A stretch of DNA of 64,000 nucleotides. Source: Paenibacillus sp. SC116. Lineage in GTDB: Bacteria > Bacillota > Bacilli > Paenibacillales > Paenibacillaceae. Shown one piece after another: positions 51,324-60,224 of the stretch (its first letter is position 1; each line of letters begins with the position of its first letter). The notes beneath the pieces are model-generated. The model saw nothing but the letters and a program-made list of their open reading frames with translations. It was not told where the DNA came from and did not search any database. Location of the stretch: NCBI RefSeq assembly GCF_024733555.1, contig NZ_JANIOF010000002.1, forward strand, positions 62,001-126,000, read 5' to 3'. Position numbers and translations under genes: made by a program.

Positions 51324-51881
51324 ATGAATCACAATATATGGTCAGGTAACAAAGTTAGATTGCGTTCCGTTCTTCCTACAGATTGGGAGAAGTTCCACAA
51401 CAATGATTTTGATTCTGAAAGTGCTAGACTGAGCGATGTCATCTATTTTCCAAGGTCTGAAGAAGGTACGAAGTCTTGGGCGGAGCATCAAGCGTCTCAA
51501 GGTCCGAACGGGGATAATATGATGCTCGCTATCGAAACGCTGGATGGGGAACTCGTTGGCAGTATTAGCACGCATAGCTGTGATCCGCGCCACGGAACCT
51601 TTAAGTATGGGGTAGCCGTATTTCGAGAGCATTGGCGCAAAGGCTATGCTTCGGAAGCAGTCATGATTCTGCTGCGCTATTATTTTGAAGAGCTGCGTTA
51701 TCAAAAGGTAAATGCGCATGTTTATGCCTTCAATGAAAGTTCTATTGCTTTGCAGGAACGTCTTGGGTTCGTGCAAGAGGGCAGGCTTCGGAATATGATT
51801 TATACCAAAGGGCAGCACGTTGACGAGTTTGTATATGGTTTAACGAAGAGTGAGTATGAGAAGTTGAATTTGAATAAATAG
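51324..51881 (+). CDS. GNAT-family acetyltransferase (RimJ/RimL type)
   Basis: 185 aa. GNAT layout: KVRLRSVLPTDWEKF at the N terminus, GELVGSISTHSCD, then the acetyl-CoA loop FREHWRKGYASEA (Q/R-x-x-G-x-G/A type), and INA-like QKVNAHVYAFNESSIALQERLGFVQEGRLR near the end (broken here into its known elements). Members acetylate N-terminal amines of ribosomal proteins or small molecules; substrate unknown. GGAGG lies 7 bases before ATG. Single gene, terminator at 51894. Confidence 0.93.
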   Translation: MNHNIWSGNKVRLRSVLPTDWEKFHNNDFDSESARLSDVIYFPRSEEGTKSWAEHQASQGPNGDNMMLAIETLDGELVGSISTHSCDPRHGTFKYGVAVFREHWRKGYASEAVMILLRYYFEELRYQKVNAHVYAFNESSIALQERLGFVQEGRLRNMIYTKGQHVDEFVYGLTKSEYEKLNLNK

Positions 51882-51893
51882 GAATTGAATAGA

Positions 51894-51927
51894 ATGGCTA
51901 CCGTCCCGTATGGTAGCCATTTTTTAT
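51894..51927 (+). terminator. Terminator of the acetyltransferase gene
   Basis: AATGGCTACC / GGTAGCCATT with loop GTCCCGTAT and six T. Confidence 0.9.
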
Positions 51928-51966
51928 TACGGTGAAGACTAACGATTACATCTAGGGGGAACGACA

Positions 51967-53097
51967 TTGTTGAACGTTTTTGAAGTGGCAAAGACTCTCG
52001 TAGATCAAGTTGAAAAGGTGTACGCTCAAGACATTGCGATTATTGCCTATTATGGTTCATATGCGCAAGGCACTGCGACAAAGCGCTCTGACTTGGACTT
52101 CTTTTTCATTCCTGCTTCCTCGAAAGGTTACGAGGCAAGCGTTCAATTTATTATAGATGGTATAAGCTTTGATTTTTGGCCGATCAGTTGGGAAAGAGCG
52201 GAGAGAATGGCCTCCTTCGAGGAATCACAAACGTCTATTATCGCGGATTGCAAGTTGTTGTACGCTCGCTCCGATGAAGATCGTGAGAGATTTATGAAAC
52301 TGCGCGACATGATTTCTTCCATGCAAAGTTCAGAAAATAAACAAAGGCTGGTAGAGAAAGCGGAGTCGGAGATTCGCAATGTTTACACCCATTTGTACAA
52401 ACTGAACCGTGCTAGTGATTCCGAAACGATAACCTTCTATCGCACAGAAGCGTATGGCGTGTTAACGAAGATATTACAAAGCTTTGCCCTCTTAAATGGA
52501 AAGTATTATACGAAGGGCTTTGGCAAGAACAAAGATCAAATTTTGCAGTTACCGATACAACCAGCTCGTTTGGCAGCATATATGGAAACGATTATGCACA
52601 GCAACGTACATGCTGAAATCGTTGAAGCTTGTGATCAACTTACAGCAGATACGCTTGCCTTGATTGTGGCAGAACGAGAAAAGTACTATGGTTCACCATC
52701 CTATCCTGATAGATTGAAAGGTTTTTACGAAGAGGTTAAGGGGCTAATGGATAAGATCATTACAGCCTGTGAAATGAACGATTACGATTTAGCCTTTTTC
52801 GCTGCTAACCATGTACAGGATTTGGTTGCTGCCTTCCTATTTCACGCCGAAACCGGACAGTGGCCGAGCGACTATGTGATCGATTTGAGCTATCAGGATT
52901 TTTATAAGCAGGCGGGATTCCCAGATCTAGTGGATCTTCTACATTCGCATGATTTATCTCCATTACGGGAGGCTGCAGAACGTTTAAGCGTTAGGTTAGA
53001 GGATCATCTTCGAGCGAAGGGAGTAAGTATAAACCGTTTTGAAGATATTGAACAGTTTGAGGTATTTCTTAAGCAGCGGAATGGTGGTTTCGTTTAA
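51967..53097 (+). CDS. Nucleotidyltransferase-fold protein (aminoglycoside-nucleotidyltransferase-like)
   Basis: 376 aa from TTG at 51967 (another TTG follows directly at 51970). The NTP_transf_2 motif is YYGSYAQGTATKRSDLDFFF (G-S plus D-x-D, residues about 29-48), with a third carboxylate in SFDFWPIS. The remaining 280 residues are helical, as in kanamycin or lincosamide nucleotidyltransferases, but the fold is shared by many others. It might modify an antibiotic or a protein; I see no proof. RBS AGGGGGAA lies 6 bases before TTG. Terminator at 53175. Confidence 0.75.
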   Translation: MLNVFEVAKTLVDQVEKVYAQDIAIIAYYGSYAQGTATKRSDLDFFFIPASSKGYEASVQFIIDGISFDFWPISWERAERMASFEESQTSIIADCKLLYARSDEDRERFMKLRDMISSMQSSENKQRLVEKAESEIRNVYTHLYKLNRASDSETITFYRTEAYGVLTKILQSFALLNGKYYTKGFGKNKDQILQLPIQPARLAAYMETIMHSNVHAEIVEACDQLTADTLALIVAEREKYYGSPSYPDRLKGFYEEVKGLMDKIITACEMNDYDLAFFAANHVQDLVAAFLFHAETGQWPSDYVIDLSYQDFYKQAGFPDLVDLLHSHDLSPLREAAERLSVRLEDHLRAKGVSINRFEDIEQFEVFLKQRNGGFV

Positions 53098-53174
53098 CCT
53101 TGATGGAGAAAAAAAGCGTCTACTTCTGCATCTATTATTGCTTGAACTTATCGAGGAGGCTTAAATAAGGCTTT

Positions 53175-53205
53175 AAAGACACATAAAACTTATGTGTCTT
53201 TTTCT
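53175..53205 (+). terminator. Terminator of the nucleotidyltransferase gene
   Basis: AAAGACACATAA / TTATGTGTCTTT around AAC, with a T-rich tail. A perfect 12-bp stem. Confidence 0.88.
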
Positions 53206-53276
53206 TATGCGTAGGAAAGCTTTATCCTACACTGCAAAAATAATGAACTTTCAGTGCAGATATGTAACTTTATATA

Positions 53277-53305
53277 TTGTTTCATAGGTGCAGGTGTGAT
53301 ATAGT
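53277..53305 (+). promoter_or_regulatory. Candidate promoter of the FN3 repeat-protein gene
   Basis: TTGTTT (53277-53282), 17-bp spacer, TATAGT (53300-53305). Transcript would start about 55 bases before the gene, in an A/T-rich leader containing tandem GAATATAT. Confidence 0.55.
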
Positions 53306-53368
53306 ATCATACTGTTACAAATATATGAATATATGAATATATTATAAATTAATAATGGAGGAATTGTT

Positions 53369-55735
53369 ATGAAGAAGTCGGTTGTATCATTCTTAACAAT
53401 GGTTATGGTAATGACATTGTTAAGTGTTGCTCCTGTATCTGCGCAAAGCAAGTATACGGGAGGATTGCTAGATGGAGTTCAATTAAATGTAGGTTCTGCG
53501 GTAGGAACTCTAGGTAAAACCTCTACAAAGATGACAGACAATAATGAATCCACAGAAGAGAATAAAGGAAATGGTGTAGTGTGGCATAGTTTCGCAACAC
53601 CTCAAGAAATTTCTGCAGTAATCATAAATGGAAGTAGTAATCAAACGGTAGAATTCTATGATGCAAGTCAAAATCTACTATCTTCGTACACGAAGATAAA
53701 CAGTCAGACTGGGGTTCAGTCATTAGAGACACCTGTTAAAGATGTATCGATGGTCGTACTAAGGGGAAGTGGACCATATGTAGTGGAATGGAATGTATTT
53801 GGCAAGCCATCAACAGCACCATCTGCGACAAGAATTGATTGGATTCAAGCAGGTGATAAAGTCGTGAGCTTGGATTGGACTCATGTTGGGGCAAAATCGT
53901 ATGATGTAAAACGTAGTACATCCTCAGGAGGCCCTTACTCAACAATCATAGCATCTGATGTAACAGGCACAACATATACAGATAACACGGTTAGTAATGG
54001 TACTACATATTATTATATTGTAGTAGCGAAAAATGAAGCAGGTGGAACAAGTTCTCCAGAAAGGTTTATTAAGCCTACTGCAACGAAGTATACAGGTGGT
54101 TTACTTGATGGAATAACGTTAAGTATAGGTTCGAATGTAGGAGAGCCACAACGAAAGAGTAAAAAAATGACCGATAATGATGAGTCTTCTGAAGAGAATA
54201 AAGGGAATGGTGCAGTGTGGCACACCTTTGAGACACCTCAAGAGATTTCCGCAGTAATCATAAATGGAAGTAGTAATCAAACGGTAGAATTCTATGATGC
54301 AAGTCAAAATCTACTATCTTCGTACACGAAGATAAACAGTCAGACTGGGGTTCAGTCATTAGAGACACCTGTTAAAGATGTATCGATGGTCGTACTAAGG
54401 GGAAGTGGACCATATGTAGTGGAATGGAATGTATTTGGCAAGCCATCAACAGCACCATCTGCGACAAGAATTGATTGGATTCAAGCAGGTGATAAGGCTG
54501 TAAGTTTGGATTGGACTCATGTTGGTGCAAAATCGTATGATGTGAGACGTGGTACATCTTCTGGAGGCCCTTACTCAACACTCGTTGCCTCGGATGTAAA
54601 GGGCTTAACATTTATAGATACCACGGTTAACAATGATACAATGTACTATTATGTTGTAGTAGCAAAAAATGAAGCAGGCAGAACTGAATCTCCAGAAGCG
54701 CCAATAAAACCGACTGCGACGAAGTATACAGGTGGATTGCTAGATATGCTTCCGATAAAAGTAGGAACGAAATACGGTGAGGTCAAATCCACAAATAAGA
54801 AATTTACAGATAATAATATAGGGTCTGAAGGCAATCTTGGTGGAGGTATGGGTTGGTATAACTTTAACTCTCCAAAAGAAATCTCATCAGTGATCTTTAA
54901 CGGAAGCGCTGGTATGGTTATGGAATTCTATGACAATAATGATAACTTGTTGTACACACATAAAGTAAGCTTAAATGATAAAGTTGAAACCCTACCGTCT
55001 CCAGTAAAAAATGTTCATACCGTCATGATCAGAGGAATGTGGGTTAGAGAGTGGAACGTCTTTGGTAAGAGTGAGTTGCCACCGACAGAAGCACCTATGA
55101 ACCTGACTGCGACAGCAGGAGACGCACAAGTAACATTGAACTGGGACAGTGTAAAAGGTGCAACGAAGTATAACGTGAAGCGTGCAACAACAGCAGGTGG
55201 TGCTTACACGACGGTAGCGTCAGTAGATGGAACAAAGACAAGCTACATTGACAAAGGTTTGACGAATGGTACAACATATTATTATGTCGTTACTGCAGTG
55301 GGTCAAGCAGGAGAAAGTACGAACTCTAATGAAGCGATAGCTACTCCTAAGGCTGGTGTTGTAGAACCAGAACCGAAGCCAGAACCAACACCAGATCCGG
55401 ATCCGAACCAAGGTAAAGATATGGGGGATCGAGCAATCCTAACTTTGACATTGGATAACGGTACGGAGAAAGAGTACGACTTGTCGATGACAGAGGTAAA
55501 TGCATTTTTGACATGGTATGATGCGCGTGCAGAAGGCAAAGGCAAATTGACATTCGCATTTGACAAGCACGACAATAACCGTGGTCCATTTAAAAAGCGT
55601 AAAGAGTATATTAAGTTCGATAGCATTTATAACTTTGAAGTAAACGGTTATGAAACTGGAGCAGGTAATGAGGGTACAGAACAGCCGCAGCCGCAACCAG
55701 AACCGACACCGATTCCTGAGGAAGAGTTACACTAG
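53369..55735 (+). CDS. Large secreted protein with three [beta domain + FN3] modules
   Basis: 788 aa. Signal peptide 1-25 (cleavage VSA/QS). Three copies of a roughly 125-residue domain starting YTGGLLDG/M (residues about 28, 240 and 452; discoidin-like beta-sandwich appearance), each followed by a fibronectin type III domain (TYYYIVVAKNEAG; MYYYVVVAKNEAG; TTYYYVVTAVGQAG). Then a Pro/Glu linker (PEPKPEPTPDPDPN) and a C-terminal domain (RAILTLTLDNGTEKEYDLS...FDKHDNNRGPFKKR) seen in other Paenibacillus-type secreted proteins, and a Pro-rich tail. Probably a cell-surface or polysaccharide-binding protein. GGAGG lies before ATG; own promoter and terminator. Confidence 0.83.
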   Translation: MKKSVVSFLTMVMVMTLLSVAPVSAQSKYTGGLLDGVQLNVGSAVGTLGKTSTKMTDNNESTEENKGNGVVWHSFATPQEISAVIINGSSNQTVEFYDASQNLLSSYTKINSQTGVQSLETPVKDVSMVVLRGSGPYVVEWNVFGKPSTAPSATRIDWIQAGDKVVSLDWTHVGAKSYDVKRSTSSGGPYSTIIASDVTGTTYTDNTVSNGTTYYYIVVAKNEAGGTSSPERFIKPTATKYTGGLLDGITLSIGSNVGEPQRKSKKMTDNDESSEENKGNGAVWHTFETPQEISAVIINGSSNQTVEFYDASQNLLSSYTKINSQTGVQSLETPVKDVSMVVLRGSGPYVVEWNVFGKPSTAPSATRIDWIQAGDKAVSLDWTHVGAKSYDVRRGTSSGGPYSTLVASDVKGLTFIDTTVNNDTMYYYVVVAKNEAGRTESPEAPIKPTATKYTGGLLDMLPIKVGTKYGEVKSTNKKFTDNNIGSEGNLGGGMGWYNFNSPKEISSVIFNGSAGMVMEFYDNNDNLLYTHKVSLNDKVETLPSPVKNVHTVMIRGMWVREWNVFGKSELPPTEAPMNLTATAGDAQVTLNWDSVKGATKYNVKRATTAGGAYTTVASVDGTKTSYIDKGLTNGTTYYYVVTAVGQAGESTNSNEAIATPKAGVVEPEPKPEPTPDPDPNQGKDMGDRAILTLTLDNGTEKEYDLSMTEVNAFLTWYDARAEGKGKLTFAFDKHDNNRGPFKKRKEYIKFDSIYNFEVNGYETGAGNEGTEQPQPQPEPTPIPEEELH
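53615..53859 (+). repeat. 245-bp direct repeat inside the FN3 gene, copy 1
   Basis: Identical base for base to 54251-54495, 636 bp apart (one 212-residue module). Flanking parts of the modules have diverged, so the identity is limited to the second half of the beta domain and the FN3 entry. Confidence 0.92.
54251..54495 (+). repeat. 245-bp direct repeat inside the FN3 gene, copy 2
   Basis: Second copy of the repeat described at 53615. The third module (starting about 54722) does not share this identity. Confidence 0.92.
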
Positions 55736-55763
55736 GATAACGTTTTACTAATACCAAACAGAT

Positions 55764-55807
55764 AAAGTCCATAGAGCAGTCAAATGACTGCTCTATGGAC
55801 TTTTTTC
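55764..55807 (+). terminator. Terminator of the FN3 repeat-protein gene
   Basis: A perfect 18-bp stem (AAAGTCCATAGAGCAGTC and its complement) with loop AAAT and six T. Confidence 0.92.
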
Positions 55808-55988
55808 TATAGCGGTCTCATGTTTTAATTTCCAAGTTCCTCTAATATCAAGTGTTTATCAATTAACTACGAGATTCTAAAAAGATGGGAAGCATAAATG
55901 AAAACTACGGCTAGAACCATTTGAAACATAGGAATACGCACTTATTTTTTTGTTCAATTGCGCTACTCGATTATGATAAACTAGCCAA

Positions 55989-57131
55989 CTACTCTTCCTT
56001 TTTCAACTCTGGATCGATTAATTGCTCCACAGAAGTATTCGGGTCCATCCAGTTCGTGATCAATTGCTTTGTATACTCGATATCTTCTGGAATCAGTTCA
56101 TAATACCAAGAGTCACGACGGACGCCTGTTCCTTTCATCATATAGTTACTGATTGGCGGTAGGGTGTCTTTCAAAAAGAATTCTTTTGCCAAGGATACAA
56201 TAAAATCAGAGCTCATATTGGTCGTAAAGTTCGCACCTGCAATATCGATGAACTCCGGTATTTTTGTTATGTTCGTAAGTGTCAGCATCTCATCCATAAC
56301 CGTGTTGAGGAAAATGCGCTGTCTCATCGTCCGATTCATATCAGAATCTTCACGGTATCGAACGTAATTAAGCGCGTCTTCACCATTGTAGATCGGCTTA
56401 TTTGGCTCGATTCGGAGCTTCATATGAACGGGATTCTTGTTTTCGATAACCTCCGTTATTGGCAATTTAACGCCACCTAAGGCATCTACAAAATCCTTCA
56501 ATCCGTTGAATCGAACCGATGCGTAATAGTTAACTTTGTTCTGCAGCAAGTTCTCGACAGTATCAACACTCATCTTGGGACCACCATAAGAATGGGCTGC
56601 GTTAATTTTCGTTTTCAGATCGTTCATTCCGATAGTATCCATTCCAATAATGTCGACATAAGAGTCCCTTGGGATAGATATTAGCAAAACTTTATTATCT
56701 TTTGGTCGGACAACGGAATAAATGATTGAATCAGAGAGGCCGCGTTCATCGCCACGTGCATCTACCCCCAGCAGCAGCACGGAAAATGGATCGGTATGTA
56801 CTTCAGGTCCTGTTTTGGCAGGTTCGTTACCTATAGCTTCATATGATTTATCTAGGGTGTCTTTAATATCATCGGCTGCGATTGTATCAAATAGAAAGAG
56901 TCCAATTTGCTTTTTAAAAGCAAAGCCTACACCGCCCAGGACAAGGAGAGCGATGAGTATATATATCGATATCCGGTAATAGTTCCGTTTTTTCTTTTTT
57001 ACCCTTGTCGGCAGGACGGATCGTTTTAGATCGGTTGTGATTTCGGATGTATGTGTCTGCTCTTGGGCTTGATTCTGATTTTGATCTTGATCGATTAGTT
57101 GTTCCTTTTCTTGCTTTTCTTCCTGTTCCAT
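55989..57131 (-). CDS. LytR-CpsA-Psr (LCP) family cell-wall glycopolymer transferase
   Basis: 380 aa from ATG at 57131. N-terminal cytosolic tail rich in Glu/Gln/Lys (QDQNQNQAQ), one TM (about residues 54-73), then the extracellular LCP domain: SVLLLGVDARGDERGLSDSII, LISIPRDSYVDI, INAAHSYGG, DALGGVKLPI, LNYVRYREDSDMNR and RQRIFLNTVMDEM, with the catalytic Arg and Asp residues of the family. It attaches teichoic-acid-like or other polymers to peptidoglycan. The open frame reaches a TTG at 57143, but GGAGG lies 5 bases before the ATG at 57131. A single gene. Confidence 0.93.
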   Translation of the reverse strand: MEQEEKQEKEQLIDQDQNQNQAQEQTHTSEITTDLKRSVLPTRVKKKKRNYYRISIYILIALLVLGGVGFAFKKQIGLFLFDTIAADDIKDTLDKSYEAIGNEPAKTGPEVHTDPFSVLLLGVDARGDERGLSDSIIYSVVRPKDNKVLLISIPRDSYVDIIGMDTIGMNDLKTKINAAHSYGGPKMSVDTVENLLQNKVNYYASVRFNGLKDFVDALGGVKLPITEVIENKNPVHMKLRIEPNKPIYNGEDALNYVRYREDSDMNRTMRQRIFLNTVMDEMLTLTNITKIPEFIDIAGANFTTNMSSDFIVSLAKEFFLKDTLPPISNYMMKGTGVRRDSWYYELIPEDIEYTKQLITNWMDPNTSVEQLIDPELKKEE

Positions 57132-57267
57132 TTCTTCCTCCAATTCTACTCGCGATTTGATGGAATTATTTTCATGTCCATACTAATAAAATACAACGAA
57201 TGATCTAGGAAAATCAAATAGTGGCGATGATTCGATGAGGCAATTGGACTACGTAATAGGAGAGATA

Positions 57268-57328
57268 CAAAAAGGACTCGTCCCTTCTGCACCACTTGAA
57301 TCGTTAGTGTAGAATCGGGTCGAGTCCT
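57268..57328 (-). terminator. Terminator of the luciferase-like gene
   Basis: Read on the minus strand: AGGACTCGACCC and its complement form the outer stem, with an inner TCTACAC / GTGCAGA pairing, followed by five T. Confidence 0.85.
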
Positions 57329-57350
57329 GGGAATCACGTATTACTCATCT

Positions 57351-58412
57351 TTATTTCTTAGCTGTATGCTTCTTCACTGCAGGTACGATCTCTGTTGCAA
57401 GCAGCTCGATATTTTTTGCAATCTTATCAAATGGTACGCCACCAAAATCAATTTCCGCCAAGAAGCGTTGGTTACCATACAGCTCATGTTGGTAAAGCAT
57501 TTTCTCAATAATTTGCTGCGGGCTGCCGATCATTAATGCATCACGATGGTCTACTGCTTGAGCAAATTGCTGCTTCGGATAACCGCCGCCTTTCAAAGCT
57601 AGCATACCCGCATTGATATGAGGGTAGTACTCACGAAGCGCATCCTGAGAATCTTTTGCTGTATACAACAGACCTGTTGTTGCAACTGGCAGTGTTGCTG
57701 GGTTGAAGCCGCTTTGCTTCGCTGCATCACGATATGCGTCAACGGAATGCTTAAAGTTGATGGCTGGACCGCCAAGCGTCGTCAGCATCATCGGCACACC
57801 TGCAGTTCCAGCCTTGATTGCGCTGGCAGGCGGGCCGCCTACAGCACGCCAAATTGGCAAATGTCCATGAAGAGGCTGTGGCAGGATGGATGCATTATTC
57901 AACGGTGCTCGGAATTCCCCTTTCCATGTCACCGTATCTTCATTGTTCAGCTTCATCAGAAGGTCCATTTTTTCCTCAAACAATTCTTCATAATCACGTA
58001 CGTCGAATCCAAGCAAGCTGTAAGCTCCGACACGGGAACCGCGTCCAGCTACGATTTCAGCACGACCATTCGAGATAAGGTCAAGGGTAGCAAAGTCCTC
58101 GTACACACGAACCGGATCGGATGTGCTCAATACAGTTGCCGAGCTGGCGATTTTAATGTTTTTCGTTGCTTGCGCGATAGCACCTAGAATGACGGTATGG
58201 GCCTGTGTTGTAAAATGTTCTTGATGGCTCTCTCCGACAGCAAATACGTCAAGTCCTGCTTCATCCGCTAGTTTACTTGCTTCGATTAGCTCGCGAATAC
58301 GCTGTTGGTTACTAATTTTTTCACCTGTATGTGGGTTAGCCAAATGCTCACCGATGGAATAAAGTCCGATTTCAACGCCTTTTGTTTGATCAATACGATA
58401 TTGTTGTTTCAT
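57351..58412 (-). CDS. LLM-class flavin-dependent oxidoreductase (luciferase-like)
   Basis: 353 aa. TIM-barrel luciferase-like monooxygenase pattern: GVEIGLYSIGEHL, LADEAGLDVFAVGESHQEHF, IKIASSATVLSTSDP, EDFATLDLISNGRAEIVAGRGSR (broken into its strand and helix), LPIWRAVGGPPASA and a C-terminal ALMIGSPQQIIEKM. These use reduced flavin from a partner reductase. It lies 42 bases downstream of the dioxygenase gene and shares its direction, so the two and the MarR gene may be one unit. The substrate may be a quinone-like or alkane compound, uncertain. Confidence 0.9.
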   Translation of the reverse strand: MKQQYRIDQTKGVEIGLYSIGEHLANPHTGEKISNQQRIRELIEASKLADEAGLDVFAVGESHQEHFTTQAHTVILGAIAQATKNIKIASSATVLSTSDPVRVYEDFATLDLISNGRAEIVAGRGSRVGAYSLLGFDVRDYEELFEEKMDLLMKLNNEDTVTWKGEFRAPLNNASILPQPLHGHLPIWRAVGGPPASAIKAGTAGVPMMLTTLGGPAINFKHSVDAYRDAAKQSGFNPATLPVATTGLLYTAKDSQDALREYYPHINAGMLALKGGGYPKQQFAQAVDHRDALMIGSPQQIIEKMLYQHELYGNQRFLAEIDFGGVPFDKIAKNIELLATEIVPAVKKHTAKK

Positions 58413-58454
58413 GGTGAATTCTCTCCCTTTTATTAAAAAATTAATTATCTATAA

Positions 58455-59396
58455 TCAGTCAATTGGTGTTAGTTTTGCTTCAATTTCAGCACGTCTTTCT
58501 TCTAGGAAAGGCGGCAAATCTAACGGTTTACCGAGATCCTCAACCGATGAATCCGCTGTGAATCCAGGTCCATCCGTTGCGATTTCAAATAAAATGCCGT
58601 TCGATTCACGGAAATATAAGCTTTTGAAGTAGAAACGATCGACGATTCCTGTGGATTCGAATCCGCGTTTCTTCACAGCCTCGTCCCAATAGCGCAGCTC
58701 CTCGTCGTTGTTTACGCGAATCGCTAAATGGTGAACGCTACCTTTGCCGTTCCGCTCATTAGGGCCTTCTAATCGCTTGATGACAATTTCACCGTAGGCT
58801 TTGCCAGCTACAGATTGATAAATTGCTTCATTCTCTGAGCGAGAAACCTCAGCGTATCCAAACGTGTCTTTCAACAAATTTGCCAAACGGTCCAAGTAAC
58901 GCACGGTTATTTCAACGCTACCAAGCCCTAGGACGCGATGCTGTTCCTCAACAGGAGAGTCTCCCCATGCGGACCAGAATTCAGGAATTTCTTCGCCATT
59001 ATGATTTAGCAATATCAATCTCAAGCCGTCTGGATCTTCGAAGTGAATCGTATCTCGGCCGGCATATGTGGTAATGCCGCTGTTCTCGACATTGAATTGA
59101 TCCAAACGTGCTTTCCAATAAACCAAGCTTTCATAGGACGAAACAAGCAGCCCAATTTGGGTAATTGCATTTGTGCCGCGAACCGTTCTGCCTACAATCG
59201 GCATTTCGAAGAACGAAAGCTCTGTCCCAGCGCTACCCGTTAAGTCGCCATAGAAGAGGTGATACATCGTCGGATTATCTTGGTTGACCGTCTTTTTCAC
59301 GCGGCGTAAGCCAAGTACATGTTGATAAAAATGATTATTTACAGTTGCCGTTTTCGTTAGCATCGATACATGATGATGTCCAGGAATCGTATACAT
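58455..59396 (-). CDS. Ring-cleaving dioxygenase of the glyoxalase fold (MhqO-like)
   Basis: 313 aa, two glyoxalase/VOC modules: PGHHHVSMLTKTATVNNHFY (first metal His), HLFYGD, then IHFEDPDGLRLILL; second half SVEITVRYLDRLA, SVHHLAIRVNNDEEL (second metal His) and SLYFRESNGILFEIATDGPGF (metal Glu) in shortened form. Size and neighbours match MhqO, a ring-cleaving enzyme induced by quinones and catechols in Bacillus. The start follows GAGGAGG. A 16-base palindrome (59417) upstream is the likely operator for the MarR protein. Confidence 0.9.
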   Translation of the reverse strand: MYTIPGHHHVSMLTKTATVNNHFYQHVLGLRRVKKTVNQDNPTMYHLFYGDLTGSAGTELSFFEMPIVGRTVRGTNAITQIGLLVSSYESLVYWKARLDQFNVENSGITTYAGRDTIHFEDPDGLRLILLNHNGEEIPEFWSAWGDSPVEEQHRVLGLGSVEITVRYLDRLANLLKDTFGYAEVSRSENEAIYQSVAGKAYGEIVIKRLEGPNERNGKGSVHHLAIRVNNDEELRYWDEAVKKRGFESTGIVDRFYFKSLYFRESNGILFEIATDGPGFTADSSVEDLGKPLDLPPFLEERRAEIEAKLTPID

Positions 59397-59416
59397 AATA
59401 GTTCCTCCTCATATTA

Positions 59417-59432
59417 ACTTGACTAGTCAAGT
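59417..59432. promoter_or_regulatory. Perfect 16-bp palindrome, candidate MarR operator
   Basis: ACTTGACTAGTCAAGT lies in the 65-base gap between the MarR gene and the dioxygenase gene, 20 bases before the dioxygenase start. Position and symmetry suit a MarR dimer. Confidence 0.7.
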
Positions 59433-59461
59433 GATGGTGTGAAAAAACCGTTCTATTCGTT

Positions 59462-59905
59462 CTACTCGGGAGGGATTTCTTTTTTTTCGCTATGTTTATG
59501 AACGCGTGTCATTAATGCATATAGTGTTTTCTGTTCTTCTTCGCTTAATACATCGTCAAAGAAGGACGTTTGGAATGCAAGCTGTTCAGGCATTACATGT
59601 TCTAAAATGGCTTCAGCTTTTTCAGTTAGGCTAATCGTTTTGGTCTTCCAGTCTTGTTTGCGGACAATGTAGCCCTCTTTCTCAAGACGAGCGAGCATAC
59701 GCGAAATACCGCCTTGTGTGACGATGACTTTCTCCGCTAACTCCATTTGCGTCAACGGCTGATACGTACGGATTTGCATCAATACATCAAACTGAGCCGT
59801 CGTTAAATCAAATCGTTTCAAAAATTCATTCGACATTTGGTTGCTCTGGTTCGTAAAACGCATTAGACGTAACCAAATTAGTGATCCTATCGTATTATTA
59901 CGCAT
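59462..59905 (-). CDS. MarR-family repressor (MhqR-like)
   Basis: 147 aa, standard MarR size. Winged helix: [46 protein letters not shown] (given here as its four elements), then the wing [14 protein letters not shown]. Likely senses a quinone or electrophile and controls the dioxygenase and luciferase-like genes next to it. No conserved Cys is evident near the N terminus, so a redox switch through thiols is not supported. A partial copy of the palindrome may lie near its own start (TACTCAATTGATA, about 59945). Confidence 0.92.
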   Translation of the reverse strand: MRNNTIGSLIWLRLMRFTNQSNQMSNEFLKRFDLTTAQFDVLMQIRTYQPLTQMELAEKVIVTQGGISRMLARLEKEGYIVRKQDWKTKTISLTEKAEAILEHVMPEQLAFQTSFFDDVLSEEEQKTLYALMTRVHKHSEKKEIPPE

Positions 59906-60125
59906 TTCGTTTTCATCTCCTTCGCTAACCTTGATATCACTTTACTACTCAATTGATAAAATGTCAACTCCTCCATAATGGGGCTTATCAGCTCGTACCC
60001 GTACAGGCATCTTCCCATTTGGGTTGTAAAAATAGGTGGATGGCCAGTCTAAATCGTGGTACATACCCAGTTCGTTACAGATGCGTATGCGTATACTGAA
60101 CCAGATAATTGGGAGGTGTACTTTC

Positions 60126-60224
60126 ATGAGTATATTCGACGTAAGGAAAAGACTTAAGAAAAAGAGGTTGAAGATTTTTCGTTCTAAATTAAAGTGCAAA
60201 TGTATCAAAAAAATGTGCGTGTAG
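60126..60224 (+). other. Upstream reading frame with the true start of the collagen-like gene
   Basis: A good ribosome binding site (GGGAGG, 9 bases before ATG at 60126) starts a 32-codon frame (MSIFDVRKRLKKKRLK..., CKCIKK) that ends at TAG 60222. It overlaps the collagen-like frame, which lacks any ribosome binding site. Reading both together requires a -1 shift at the run of seven A (60207-60213). Confidence 0.7.

Noticed and set aside
53736-54611. Two near-identical minus-strand frames inside the FN3 gene
   Set aside because: They are antisense copies of the 245-bp repeat, not genes.
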